40,738 nucleotides of DNA from assembly GCA_021781575.1 (NCBI GenBank), contig JAJXWP010000039.1, positions 1-40,738 of the forward strand, given 5' to 3'. Position numbers and translations under genes: made by a program. Below the pieces are notes generated by a model. The model searched no databases and had not been told where the DNA came from. It saw only the letters and a list, made by a program, of their open reading frames with translations. Below are positions 1 to 6,793 of the stretch, in pieces (the stretch's first letter is position 1; the number at the start of each line of letters is the position of its first letter). This DNA comes from Pseudomonadota bacterium. Lineage in GTDB: Bacteria; Pseudomonadota; Alphaproteobacteria; Rhodospirillales; Magnetospirillaceae.

Positions 1-77
1 TCCTTGGGGGTGTAGTGGGGCTCCCAATAGGTTTCCCGGTATTCCTTCACACCGGCCTTGTAGGTCTTCACAGCCAT
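1..77 (-). CDS. cbbL: RuBisCO large subunit, form I (N-terminal fragment)
   Basis: Only the first 25 codons are inside the window; the gene runs off the left edge. The reverse strand from 77 reads MAVKTYKAGVKEYRETYWEP and continues HYTPK, which I recognise as the N-terminus of proteobacterial form I (green-like, IA-type) ribulose-1,5-bisphosphate carboxylase/oxygenase large subunit, the CO2-fixing enzyme of the Calvin cycle. A GAGGAG ribosome-binding site lies about 8 bases before the ATG at 77; an in-frame ATG at 86 is too close to that site. The gene diverges from a LysR regulator at 219, the classical cbbR-cbbL arrangement. The IA assignment rests on a short stretch and is less certain than the RuBisCO call. 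Confidence 0.9.
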   Translation of the reverse strand, partial: MAVKTYKAGVKEYRETYWEPHYTPK

Positions 78-157
78 TGCGGGCATCTCCTCAATCTCTC
101 CTGACGGCTGGGACCGCCCTTCCGTCGGTTTGCGCGTGAGGGAGACTAGCGCAGGGT

Positions 158-198
158 ATCGATAAACTAAAATTGATGTTATTAATTGATAGGATCAA
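158..198. promoter_or_regulatory. cbbR-cbbL intergenic region with LysR-type operator candidates
   Basis: The divergent gap between cbbL (start 77) and cbbR (start 219) contains an A+T-rich core. At 186-198 lies a dyad TTGAT-AGG-ATCAA that fits the T-N11-A LysR box exactly. The heptamer AATTGAT occurs at 171-177 and 184-190, 13 bases apart, and ATCGAT/ATTGAT half-dyads span 158-177. CbbR proteins are known to bind such sites between the two genes, activating cbb and repressing themselves. Which site is used is inference. Confidence 0.5.
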
Positions 199-218
199 CG
201 ATTGTATATGGACCGCCC

Positions 219-1166
219 ATGCATGCGACGTTGCAGCAGTTTCGCCTTTTCGCCGCCGTAGCGCGGAACCTGAGCTTCACCAAGGCCGCCGAGGAGATGC
301 ACCTGACCCAGCCGGCCGTATCGATTCAGGTTCGCCGGTTGGAGGAGCATGTGGGGCTGCCGTTGTTCGAACAGGTCGGCCGGCGGGTCTACCTGACCCC
401 GGTCGGGCACGAACTCTATGCTGCCTGCCGCGACATTTTCGAACGGCTTGGCGCCTTCGAAAGCGCGGTGGACATGTTGAAGGGGGAAGTCGCCGGCCCC
501 TTGCGCATATCGGTGGTCACCACAACCGAATACTTCTTGCCCCATCTGCTCGGAGTGTTCCTGCGCCAGCATCCCCAGGTGCAGCCGGTTCTTACCGTGA
601 CCAATCGCGCCACCGTGCTGGCGCGGCTGCAGGACAACGAAGATGACCTGGTGGTGATGGGGCAGGTCCCGGACGGCGTGGACGCCGAGATCCTGCCTGT
701 CCTCGACAATGTGCTGGTGGTGGTCGCTCCTCCCGGCCATCCGTTGACCGGCCGCCAGCCGGTGCGACTGGAGGAACTGGCCGGCGAGCGCTTCCTCGTG
801 CGGGAACCAGGATCCGGGACGCGTATGGCCGTGGAAAAATTTTTGGCCGACCGTGGCGTCTCGATCACACCCTTCATGGAGTTGGGCAGCGCCGAGGGCA
901 TCAAGCGTGGCGTGATGGCCGGCCTCGGCCTCGCCGTTCTACCCAGCCACAGCCTCACCGTCGAACTGGCCGTGGGGCTGATCGGCATCCTCGATGTTGA
1001 AGGCTTCCCCATGCGCCGCCCGTGGTATGCGGTCTACCGGAAGGGCAAGCGCCTTACGCTGGCGGCACGCACCTTCATCGACTTCCTTGCCACGCAGGGG
1101 AAGGAGGTGGTCGCCTCTTTGGGAGAGCCGAACCGCCAGGCGAGGGTCTTTGATAGACCGTCGTGA
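219..1166 (+). CDS. cbbR: LysR-family transcriptional regulator CbbR
   Basis: The product is 315 residues, normal for LysR regulators. The N-terminal winged helix-turn-helix (residues about 1-65) contains SFTKAAEEMHLTQPAVS, followed by the substrate-binding domain (about 90-300) with ISVVTTTEYFLPHLLGVF, a pattern I associate with CbbR. CbbR senses Calvin-cycle metabolites or redox state and activates the cbb operon. I chose ATG 219 because it begins the family-typical MHATLQQFRLF; a TTG at 186 would add 11 unlikely residues. Divergence from cbbL makes the assignment strong. A LysR box immediately upstream suggests autoregulation. No cbb structural genes lie on this side, so its targets are to the left of the window. 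Confidence 0.9.
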   Translation: MHATLQQFRLFAAVARNLSFTKAAEEMHLTQPAVSIQVRRLEEHVGLPLFEQVGRRVYLTPVGHELYAACRDIFERLGAFESAVDMLKGEVAGPLRISVVTTTEYFLPHLLGVFLRQHPQVQPVLTVTNRATVLARLQDNEDDLVVMGQVPDGVDAEILPVLDNVLVVVAPPGHPLTGRQPVRLEELAGERFLVREPGSGTRMAVEKFLADRGVSITPFMELGSAEGIKRGVMAGLGLAVLPSHSLTVELAVGLIGILDVEGFPMRRPWYAVYRKGKRLTLAARTFIDFLATQGKEVVASLGEPNRQARVFDRPS

Positions 1167-1267
1167 TTGCCTTGTCGGGGACAGGCGCGGACAATGGAGT
1201 GTTAAAGCGGTTTCGAACATCGTCCTAAGGCCGGGGCAATGGCCGCCCGAGCCGGAAGCGCGGCGAC

Positions 1268-1549
1268 ATGAAACAGAACACCGGCATGCGGAGGGTTTTG
1301 GTCGCTGTGCCGTCGCTGCTGCGACAGCAGTATCGCCGCCTGGGCAGGCCCGAAGCGAAGGCCCAGCGGCTGCTGATCGGATGCTTGCTGATCATCGGCG
1401 GATTGTTGGGGTTCCTGCCGGTGCTGGGCTTCTGGATGATACCGCTCGGCATAATGCTGATCGGCCGGGATATTCCTTTCGTTCGCCGGGGCACCGCCTG
1501 CATCCTGGCATTTGTACGACGGCGCCGGAACGAGCGGAACGGGCACTGA
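1268..1549 (+). CDS. Small membrane protein of unknown function, 93 aa
   Basis: This short protein has a basic N-terminus, then two closely spaced hydrophobic segments (about residues 37-51 and 53-66) separated by a Gly/Pro turn, within LLGFLPVLGFWMIPLGIMLI, and an Arg-rich C-terminus. It would sit as a small inner-membrane hairpin with both ends cytoplasmic by the positive-inside rule. I recall similar short Gly/Pro-rich double-helix proteins in alphaproteobacteria, without a known function. It begins about 100 bases after cbbR on the same strand and converges with the HD-GYP gene, leaving about 50 bases between stops. A GGAAG lies about 10 bases before the ATG. Function is not assigned. Confidence 0.65.
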   Translation: MKQNTGMRRVLVAVPSLLRQQYRRLGRPEAKAQRLLIGCLLIIGGLLGFLPVLGFWMIPLGIMLIGRDIPFVRRGTACILAFVRRRRNERNGH

Positions 1550-1600
1550 CGTCCTCGCCGTTGTCGCTATGTCCGGCGTGCCGCCGATGCGACCTGACAG

Positions 1601-2374
1601 CTATGTTTCGTACAGGTAATCGAGAGCCGTCATTTCCTTCAGCAGCCCCTCCTCCGTCAAAAATGCTTCCACCGCATCCGGATCGAACTGGCTGCCGGAC
1701 ATCCTGACGATTTCCGCTTTGGCCGTGTCGAACGGCAGCGCCTTGCGGTATGGGCGGTCAAAGGTCATGGCGTCGAGGGTATCGATGATGGCGAACAGGC
1801 GTGCCGGAAACGGGATCTGGTCGCCTTTCAGCCCCCGAGGGTACCCCGAGCCGTCGTAGCGCTCTTCGTGGCAAAGGACGAGTTCCGCCGCCAGCGAAAA
1901 AAAAGGGAGCTTCCGGAGGATGCTGCTGCCGTCCTCCGGGTGGCGGCGCATGATCTTCCACTCGTCCTCGGACAGCCGTCCCGGCTTCAGCAGGACGGCG
2001 TCGGGGACCCCGATCTTGCCGACGTCGTGCAGCAGGCTGCCCCAATAGATCTCGCGTAACGCTGCCGGATCGGCAAAGTAATGGCGTGCCAGAACCAGCG
2101 TATGAGATGCCACCCGTTTGGAATGCAGGCCGGTTTCGTGTTCGCGCAGGTCAAGGGCGGCAGCAAGGGATTCAGCGAATTCCTCGTAGGGATGGGCGTC
2201 GGTCAGCCCGGCAAGCTGCTTCCTCGACTCCAGAAGGCAATGCTCGCAGGTCAATCGCTCCTCGGCCCAGTGGTATTGCCGGTCGCGGGACGCGGTGCCG
2301 CAGACGGAACAATCGGCCTTTTCGCCCTTTCCCGGAAAAGTGACTTCGCCGTCCGATGGCATGCTTTTCATCAT
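1601..2374 (-). CDS. HD-GYP domain protein with Cys4 N-terminus
   Basis: The protein is 257 residues. An N-terminal C-x2-C pair (C22, C25) and a second pair (C43, C46) suggest a small zinc-binding module. The HD-GYP domain covers about 70-240, with HDVGKIGVPD (116-125), HEERYDGSGYPRGLKG (169-184) and DTLDAMTFDRPYR (198-210). The family degrades the second messenger cyclic di-GMP. The usual HHE of the GYP signature appears to read HEE here (second His replaced by Glu 170 in my alignment), so activity or metal content may differ. A GAGGTG ribosome-binding site is best placed for the second ATG (2371), so the true start may be one codon in. The upstream HU gene is on the same strand, 90 bases away. 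There is no receiver or membrane domain. Confidence 0.87.
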   Translation of the reverse strand: MMKSMPSDGEVTFPGKGEKADCSVCGTASRDRQYHWAEERLTCEHCLLESRKQLAGLTDAHPYEEFAESLAAALDLREHETGLHSKRVASHTLVLARHYFADPAALREIYWGSLLHDVGKIGVPDAVLLKPGRLSEDEWKIMRRHPEDGSSILRKLPFFSLAAELVLCHEERYDGSGYPRGLKGDQIPFPARLFAIIDTLDAMTFDRPYRKALPFDTAKAEIVRMSGSQFDPDAVEAFLTEEGLLKEMTALDYLYET

Positions 2375-2464
2375 TCACACCTCGTCGCCATAGGGCATGT
2401 TTTCTTGCCGGCTGCCTCCGGACCGTTGCCGCGCCACATTCCGTAGTGCGGTCGCCCGGCCCGG

Positions 2465-2740
2465 TCACTGGTTGACGGCATTGCGCAATGCCGTGCCCGG
2501 TACGAATTTGGGGAGCTTTGCTGCCGCGATGTGGATCGGCGCGCCCGACCGGGGATCGCGAGCGGTAAGTGGCGCGCGATCCCGGACGGAGAAGCTCCCG
2601 AATCCGAGCAGACGGACCGTTTCACCCCGTTTCAAGGCATCCGCGATACCCTGAAAAATGGCCTCGACGGCCTTTTCGGCCATCGGTCTGGCCAAGCCGG
2701 AAGCCGCGGACGCCGCTGTTACAAGGTCTCGTCTGTTCAT
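2465..2740 (-). CDS. Histone-like DNA-binding protein, HU family
   Basis: The product is 91 residues, the normal HU/IHF size. It starts MNRRDLVTAASAASGL, continues with the dimerisation helices, GFGSFSVRDR at 46-55 before the DNA-gripping arm, and ends with PKFVPGTALRNAVN, matching the HU consensus. HU dimers bend DNA non-specifically and compact the nucleoid. ATG 2740 is fixed by a near-perfect AGGAGG site (2744-2749) just upstream; the open frame further upstream has no start signal. The arm carries RDPRSGAPIH in place of the commoner R-N-P-x-T-G pattern, a modest divergence suggesting a secondary HU paralogue. It may be cotranscribed with the HD-GYP gene downstream. Confidence 0.9.
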   Translation of the reverse strand: MNRRDLVTAASAASGLARPMAEKAVEAIFQGIADALKRGETVRLLGFGSFSVRDRAPLTARDPRSGAPIHIAAAKLPKFVPGTALRNAVNQ

Positions 2741-2840
2741 TTCACCTCCTAGTGATGAGACTCTGACCGATTGCATCTGCGCCCTCCGCCAAATCCTCAT
2801 TACAGTTCAGTCGGGCGCCCCAGGAGTGGTGAGAAACCGA

Positions 2841-2862
2841 CGGATGGTGGCCATGCCATCCG
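2841..2862 (-). terminator. Hairpin just downstream of the GH15 gene
   Basis: A 7-bp stem CGGATGG/CCATCCG with an 8-base loop lies directly after the stop codon of the minus-strand GH15 gene (stop at 2864). Only a short T-rich tract follows on the minus strand, so a weak intrinsic terminator is plausible but unproven. Confidence 0.4.
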
Positions 2863-2863
2863 G

Positions 2864-4657
2864 TCAGAATGCCTCCTCCCAATGCCGAGACAATCGCATT
2901 GCGCAGTTGATGAGGCCGACCATCGAATAAGTTTGCGGAAAGTTGCCCCACAGTTCGCCGGTGTCCGGGTCGATGTCCTCCGACAGGAGGCCGAGACAAT
3001 TGCGGTGCGCCAGCACAGTCTCGAAGAGGTCGCGCGCCTGCTTGCGGCGCCTCAGCGCGACCAGCGCGTCGATGTACCAGAAGACGCAAATGATGAAGGC
3101 GGTCTTCGGCCTCCCGAAGTCATCTTCGCCGACATAGCGGAATAGGAAGTTGCCGATGCGCAAGCGGCTCGCCACCGCGTCGACGGTCGAGGCGAACCGC
3201 GGATCATCGGCGGCGAGAAAGTCCACCTCATGCAGGAGCAGCAGGGTGGCGTCCAACTCGGTTCCGCCGAAGGTGGCGACGAAGCTGCCCAACTCGGCGC
3301 TCCATGCGTGCCGACAGATGGTCGCATGCAGGCGATCAGCCTGCTTGCGCCAGTACCCCGCTCGTTCCACCAGGCCGATGTGGCGGGCGATCTTGGCCAA
3401 GCGGTCGCAGGCCGCCCAGCACATCACCGCCGAGAAGGTGTGCACTGCGGTGATGGTGCGCAGTTCCCACGGCCCGGCGTCGGGTCTGTCGAAGACGGCG
3501 ACGGCTCGATTGCCCAGGCGCTCCAACTGTTCGAACAGGGCCGCGTTGCCCGGCAGGATCAGTCGCTGATCGAAAAACGCATGGGTGGAGGCGAGTACCA
3601 CACTGCCGTAGACGTCATTCTGTACCTGCAGGTGGGCCTGATTGCCGATGCGGACCGGGCCGAAGCCGCGATAGCCGGGCAGATGCGGAATGATGCTCTC
3701 GTCGATCGTCGACTGGCGGGTGATGCCGTACACCGGCCGCAGTTGGCCCTCCGTGGCGTCTTCGACGATGTCATTGATGAAGCGAAGATAATCTTCCATC
3801 GTCCGGGTGACACCCAGGCGGTTGAGGGCATGAATGACGAAATATGCGTCCCGCAGCCAACAAAAGCGGTAGTCCCAGTTGCGGGAGGTTTCAGGAGCCT
3901 CGGGAACCGAGGTGGTGAGCGCGGCGACGATGGCGCCGGTCTCCTCGAAATTGCACAGCTTAAGAGTGATCGCCGCCCGAATCACCGCCTCCTGCCATTC
4001 GAACGGCACCGACAGGGACCGGACCCAGCTCCGCCAGTGATCGAGGGTCCGCTCCAACAGGTCGCGGGCGGTCGATTCGATGCCGGCTTGCAGGCTTTCG
4101 TCGCTGCCCAGCAGCATGTCGATGGGCCGGTCGAGGACGAACGGCCGTTCCTCCAGTATGTAGGATACCGGGGCATTGGTGCTGAGGCGCAAGGTCTGCG
4201 TCGGCGAAACGTAGCGGATGTGGTTGCTGCCCCTGGTGATCTCGGGGCTGAGTCGGCCGTTCTCGAAGCGGGGCCGCAGCCGGACGACAAGGCGGGGCCG
4301 TCCCTGCAGAGGCCGGATTCGCCGCACGATCATCGGCGGCCGGTAGATCCTCTCGTAGAGAGCGAAGCGCGGGGCAAAATCGGTGATCTCCGCCACGCCA
4401 CCCTGTCGGTCGTAGAGGGTCGTGCGCAGGATCGCCGAATTGGGCAGGTAGCATTGTTCGGCGTTGGCCTGTTCGGCAAGTTGCAGCGCGAACAGACCCT
4501 CGGCCGAACCACCAGCCGCCGGGTGGCCATCGAGCAGCGACGAAAAGACGGCGTCACCGTCGAGCCTTGGGAAGCAGGCCCAGACGATCGTTGCATTGGC
4601 ATCGACGAGAGCGGCGATATTGCAGTTGCCGATCACCCCAAGTTCAAGGGTATTCAT
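2864..4657 (-). CDS. Glycoside hydrolase family 15 (glucoamylase/trehalase-like)
   Basis: The protein is 597 residues, normal for bacterial cytoplasmic GH15 enzymes. An N-terminal beta-sandwich begins LGVIGNCNIAALVDANATIV (the usual form is IGN-x-R-x-A-A-LV), and the (alpha/alpha)6 catalytic barrel carries NWDYRFCWLRDAYF (260-273). Near the C-terminus LGLLSEDIDPDTGELWGNFP carries the Glu expected as a catalytic residue. The family hydrolyses alpha-glucosides such as maltodextrin or trehalose. No signal peptide is seen, so it acts in the cytoplasm, perhaps in trehalose or glycogen turnover. No trehalose synthesis genes are adjacent, so the substrate is open. ATG 4657 begins the conserved N-terminus. 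The gene stands alone on its strand, with 566 bases upstream before the divergent ferritin-like gene. Confidence 0.88.
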   Translation of the reverse strand: MNTLELGVIGNCNIAALVDANATIVWACFPRLDGDAVFSSLLDGHPAAGGSAEGLFALQLAEQANAEQCYLPNSAILRTTLYDRQGGVAEITDFAPRFALYERIYRPPMIVRRIRPLQGRPRLVVRLRPRFENGRLSPEITRGSNHIRYVSPTQTLRLSTNAPVSYILEERPFVLDRPIDMLLGSDESLQAGIESTARDLLERTLDHWRSWVRSLSVPFEWQEAVIRAAITLKLCNFEETGAIVAALTTSVPEAPETSRNWDYRFCWLRDAYFVIHALNRLGVTRTMEDYLRFINDIVEDATEGQLRPVYGITRQSTIDESIIPHLPGYRGFGPVRIGNQAHLQVQNDVYGSVVLASTHAFFDQRLILPGNAALFEQLERLGNRAVAVFDRPDAGPWELRTITAVHTFSAVMCWAACDRLAKIARHIGLVERAGYWRKQADRLHATICRHAWSAELGSFVATFGGTELDATLLLLHEVDFLAADDPRFASTVDAVASRLRIGNFLFRYVGEDDFGRPKTAFIICVFWYIDALVALRRRKQARDLFETVLAHRNCLGLLSEDIDPDTGELWGNFPQTYSMVGLINCAMRLSRHWEEAF

Positions 4658-5223
4658 TCGCGACCATCTCTTTCGGCAGGAGGCCGGCCTTGCCCGGGGC
4701 CAGGGTTCCGCGCCCTTGCGTCGGTCGGCGGCTGCAGGTTTTCGCCAGCCTTTGGCCGCCGGGGCGCCAAGAGTCCTTGGCGAATCGCAACTCGAACAGT
4801 CGGCTCTTGCCTGTCCAAGCGGTATCCACCGGCATCAGGCCTGACGGTGAACAGATGTTATGCTTCCGGCCCCTGTCGCGCATCAGCTTCATACTTGGGT
4901 AAGAACGAATCCTGCTGGAGATGCTCGGATGGTACCCCGATCATGCGGGGGTCTAATCTGCGTTGTCGATATCACTTATTTGATTACGCGATTATGACAA
5001 AATGGGGGGCGGTCATTCAACGGTTCTGTTCCCCAGTGGTGGAACCTGACGGACCAATACCCACACCATCCGGCGGATTTTCCCCGTAATTCAATTCGTC
5101 GGGGCGCTCGGGACCCGGACGCGAGCCGGCCAGGAACATCCCGCGGTGCTCGCGGTTATTCAGCTTTGATCCCGCCTTCGCCGAACTGGAGGCTGCGTCT
5201 ATCCCCCTGGCATGGAGAACAGC
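4658..5223. other. 566-base gap without a convincing gene
   Basis: This divergent region separates the GH15 gene (-) from the ferritin-like gene (+) and should hold both promoters. A short A+T-rich patch lies at about 4965-5005, preceded by a small CCCCG/CGGGG hairpin at 4935-4950. A possible stress promoter is listed separately at 5133-5157. Short open frames here lack start signals and recognisable sequence. Confidence 0.5.
5133..5157 (+). promoter_or_regulatory. Possible EcfG-type general stress promoter
   Basis: GGAAC (5133-5137) and GGTT (5154-5157) are separated by 16 bases, close to the alphaproteobacterial EcfG pattern GGAAC-N16/17-CGTT but with G in place of C in the -10 element. 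It sits 67 bases before the ferritin-like start. Such genes are often in the general stress regulon; the match is short and may be chance. Confidence 0.3.
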
Positions 5224-5823
5224 ATGAAATCGGGTCAACTGAAGGAACTGGTCCTTCAATCACTGGAGCACGAACGCGGTGGCGTCCTCATCTACCAGAC
5301 GGCCCTCCAATGCGCGGTAAATGACGGCCTGCGCAACGAATGGGAGCATTACCTCGATCAGACCAAGTCCCATGTGACGGCCCTGGAAAGAATCTGCGCC
5401 GCGCTCAGCATTGATCCGGCGGAACAAACGCCGGGCTGCCGCGTCGTACGCCATATTGGGCAGGCCCTCGTCGAGGCGATGAACATGGCTCTGGCCGATG
5501 GAGGCAAGGATGCGGCCGAACTGGTGGCTGCGGATTGCGTCGCGCTCGCCGAGATGAAGGATCACTCCGACTGGCAGCTATTGGGCAAATGCACCGCTGA
5601 GTTATCGGGTGATGCCGCTGACATGCTTACGGACGCCTATAACCGGATCGAGGACGAGGAAGACGAGCACCTTTATCACAGCAAGGGCTGGGGGCGCGAG
5701 TTATGGCTCCAGTCTCTGGGGCTGAGCGCCGTGCTGCCGCCCCCGGAGGAGACGGCGCGCGTGAAGAGCGCCTTTGGCGCCACCAAGGCGGAAAAGGAAA
5801 GCGAAGCGTCCCGGCGTCACTGA
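5224..5823 (+). CDS. Ferritin-like domain protein
   Basis: The product is 199 residues and looks all-helical. The pattern SLEHERGGVLIYQTAL (13-28), EWEHYLDQTKSHV (39-51), LAEMKDHSDWQLLGK (109-122, with E110 and H114) and EDEEDEHLYH (143-152) gives regularly spaced Glu/His residues on four helices, as expected for a ferritin-like di-metal bundle. I recall this as a common uncharacterised alphaproteobacterial family, plausibly cytoplasmic and related to metal or oxidative stress. The charged C-terminal tail looks disordered. ATG 5224 is preferred because GGAG lies six bases upstream; the ATG at 5212 has no ribosome-binding site. Substrate and true metal are not shown by sequence. Confidence 0.75.
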   Translation: MKSGQLKELVLQSLEHERGGVLIYQTALQCAVNDGLRNEWEHYLDQTKSHVTALERICAALSIDPAEQTPGCRVVRHIGQALVEAMNMALADGGKDAAELVAADCVALAEMKDHSDWQLLGKCTAELSGDAADMLTDAYNRIEDEEDEHLYHSKGWGRELWLQSLGLSAVLPPPEETARVKSAFGATKAEKESEASRRH

Positions 5824-5937
5824 AGGGTTGCGTCCTTCACCATTCTCGGCGCGGGGCGGACCATAGGCGCTTGTGCAGGAATTGCCCGCCATTTTTGAGC
5901 GGATGCCAAGCCCGAGCGACGTCTGAGTTCGGCCGTC

Positions 5938-6606
5938 TCAGGCGCCGGCCCGCGCCGGAAGGTGACCGGTCTTGCGGTATATCAGGCATCCGCTCGCCGA
6001 GAACGGGGCATTCCGGAACAGGTGCGGGGTGCGAATCCAGGTGCCGGCGGGGTAATCGCCGAATTCGTCCTGAAGCATGCCTTCCAGCACCAGGATTTCC
6101 TCCCCACCCGGCTGGCCACGGCCGGTCAACCCGGCTCCCGGTGCCCAGCGCACCAGCGCGACCTGTTCGGCACCGAACCGATGCAGCGGCAAGATGGATA
6201 ATCCGGGAGTGCTTTCGGCGATGAACTCGGCGGAGTTCGTGTCGATGACAACACGCGCCGAATCGCCGGCCGGAAACTGGTGCAGCTTGACGAAGATCGT
6301 GCATCCGCCGGCACTGGACGGAGCATGCCGACTGCCGATGGGGTTCCGGACATATGTACCGGCCGGATAGTCGCCCGCTTCGTCGGAAAACACGCCGTCC
6401 AGCACCAGGAACTCTTCACCGCCACCGTGCACATGGCTGGAGAACCTCGATCCCGGCCCATACCGCACCAGTGACGTGGCCCGGGCGACTTCATCGCCGA
6501 TTCGGTCGAGCATCATCCGCTCGACTCCGGGCATGGGCGATGGAACCCACTCGATCTGGCCAGGGCGGATTACCACCCGCTGCAAGAAGTCTGCATTGAT
6601 CTGCAT
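5938..6606 (-). CDS. Double-cupin protein, ChrR-like cupin fold
   Basis: The protein is 222 residues with two tandem cupin domains (about 20-110 and 125-215). Domain 1 has a complete metal site: HVHGGGEEFLVLDG (58-71, H58, H60 and E64) and H94 in GSRHAP. Domain 2 keeps the frame (GGEEILVLEG) but the His positions are Arg and Gln (RGQPGGEE, then R198), so it probably binds no metal. The family includes anti-sigma factor ChrR cupins and small dioxygenase-like proteins. Here no N-terminal zinc anti-sigma domain or sigma gene is adjacent, so it is not ChrR itself. GGAG lies seven bases before ATG 6606. It diverges from the radical SAM gene across 187 bases. The reaction is unknown. Confidence 0.8.
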   Translation of the reverse strand: MQINADFLQRVVIRPGQIEWVPSPMPGVERMMLDRIGDEVARATSLVRYGPGSRFSSHVHGGGEEFLVLDGVFSDEAGDYPAGTYVRNPIGSRHAPSSAGGCTIFVKLHQFPAGDSARVVIDTNSAEFIAESTPGLSILPLHRFGAEQVALVRWAPGAGLTGRGQPGGEEILVLEGMLQDEFGDYPAGTWIRTPHLFRNAPFSASGCLIYRKTGHLPARAGA

Positions 6607-6793
6607 GCACGGTCTCCGTCCGTCAGAATCTCACTACTAAGCTGGCGACGGGAAGAGTCTTCTGCCCTATCCCATTTTGGTCGAGGCCGGTGGAAAGGAC
6701 GTCACGACATGGTGCCCTTTCGTCGACAAAGGGAACCTTGCCCCGGGCAATCGATTTCGTTCTGTGAGAAGCCCCCATCGGAGGACGATTCGC

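Noticed and set aside
4644-4892. Short minus-strand frame overlapping the GH15 start
   Set aside because: It has no ribosome-binding site or family resemblance, and overlaps the conserved start of GH15 in another frame.
3230-5089. 619-codon open frame on the plus strand, antisense to GH15
   Set aside because: It lies opposite a clear GH15 gene, shows no recognisable domain, and long antisense frames are expected in G+C-rich DNA.
6731-6761. GGAACC...CGTT as an EcfG promoter for the radical SAM gene
   Set aside because: The spacing is about 20 bases, too long for the 16-17 base consensus.
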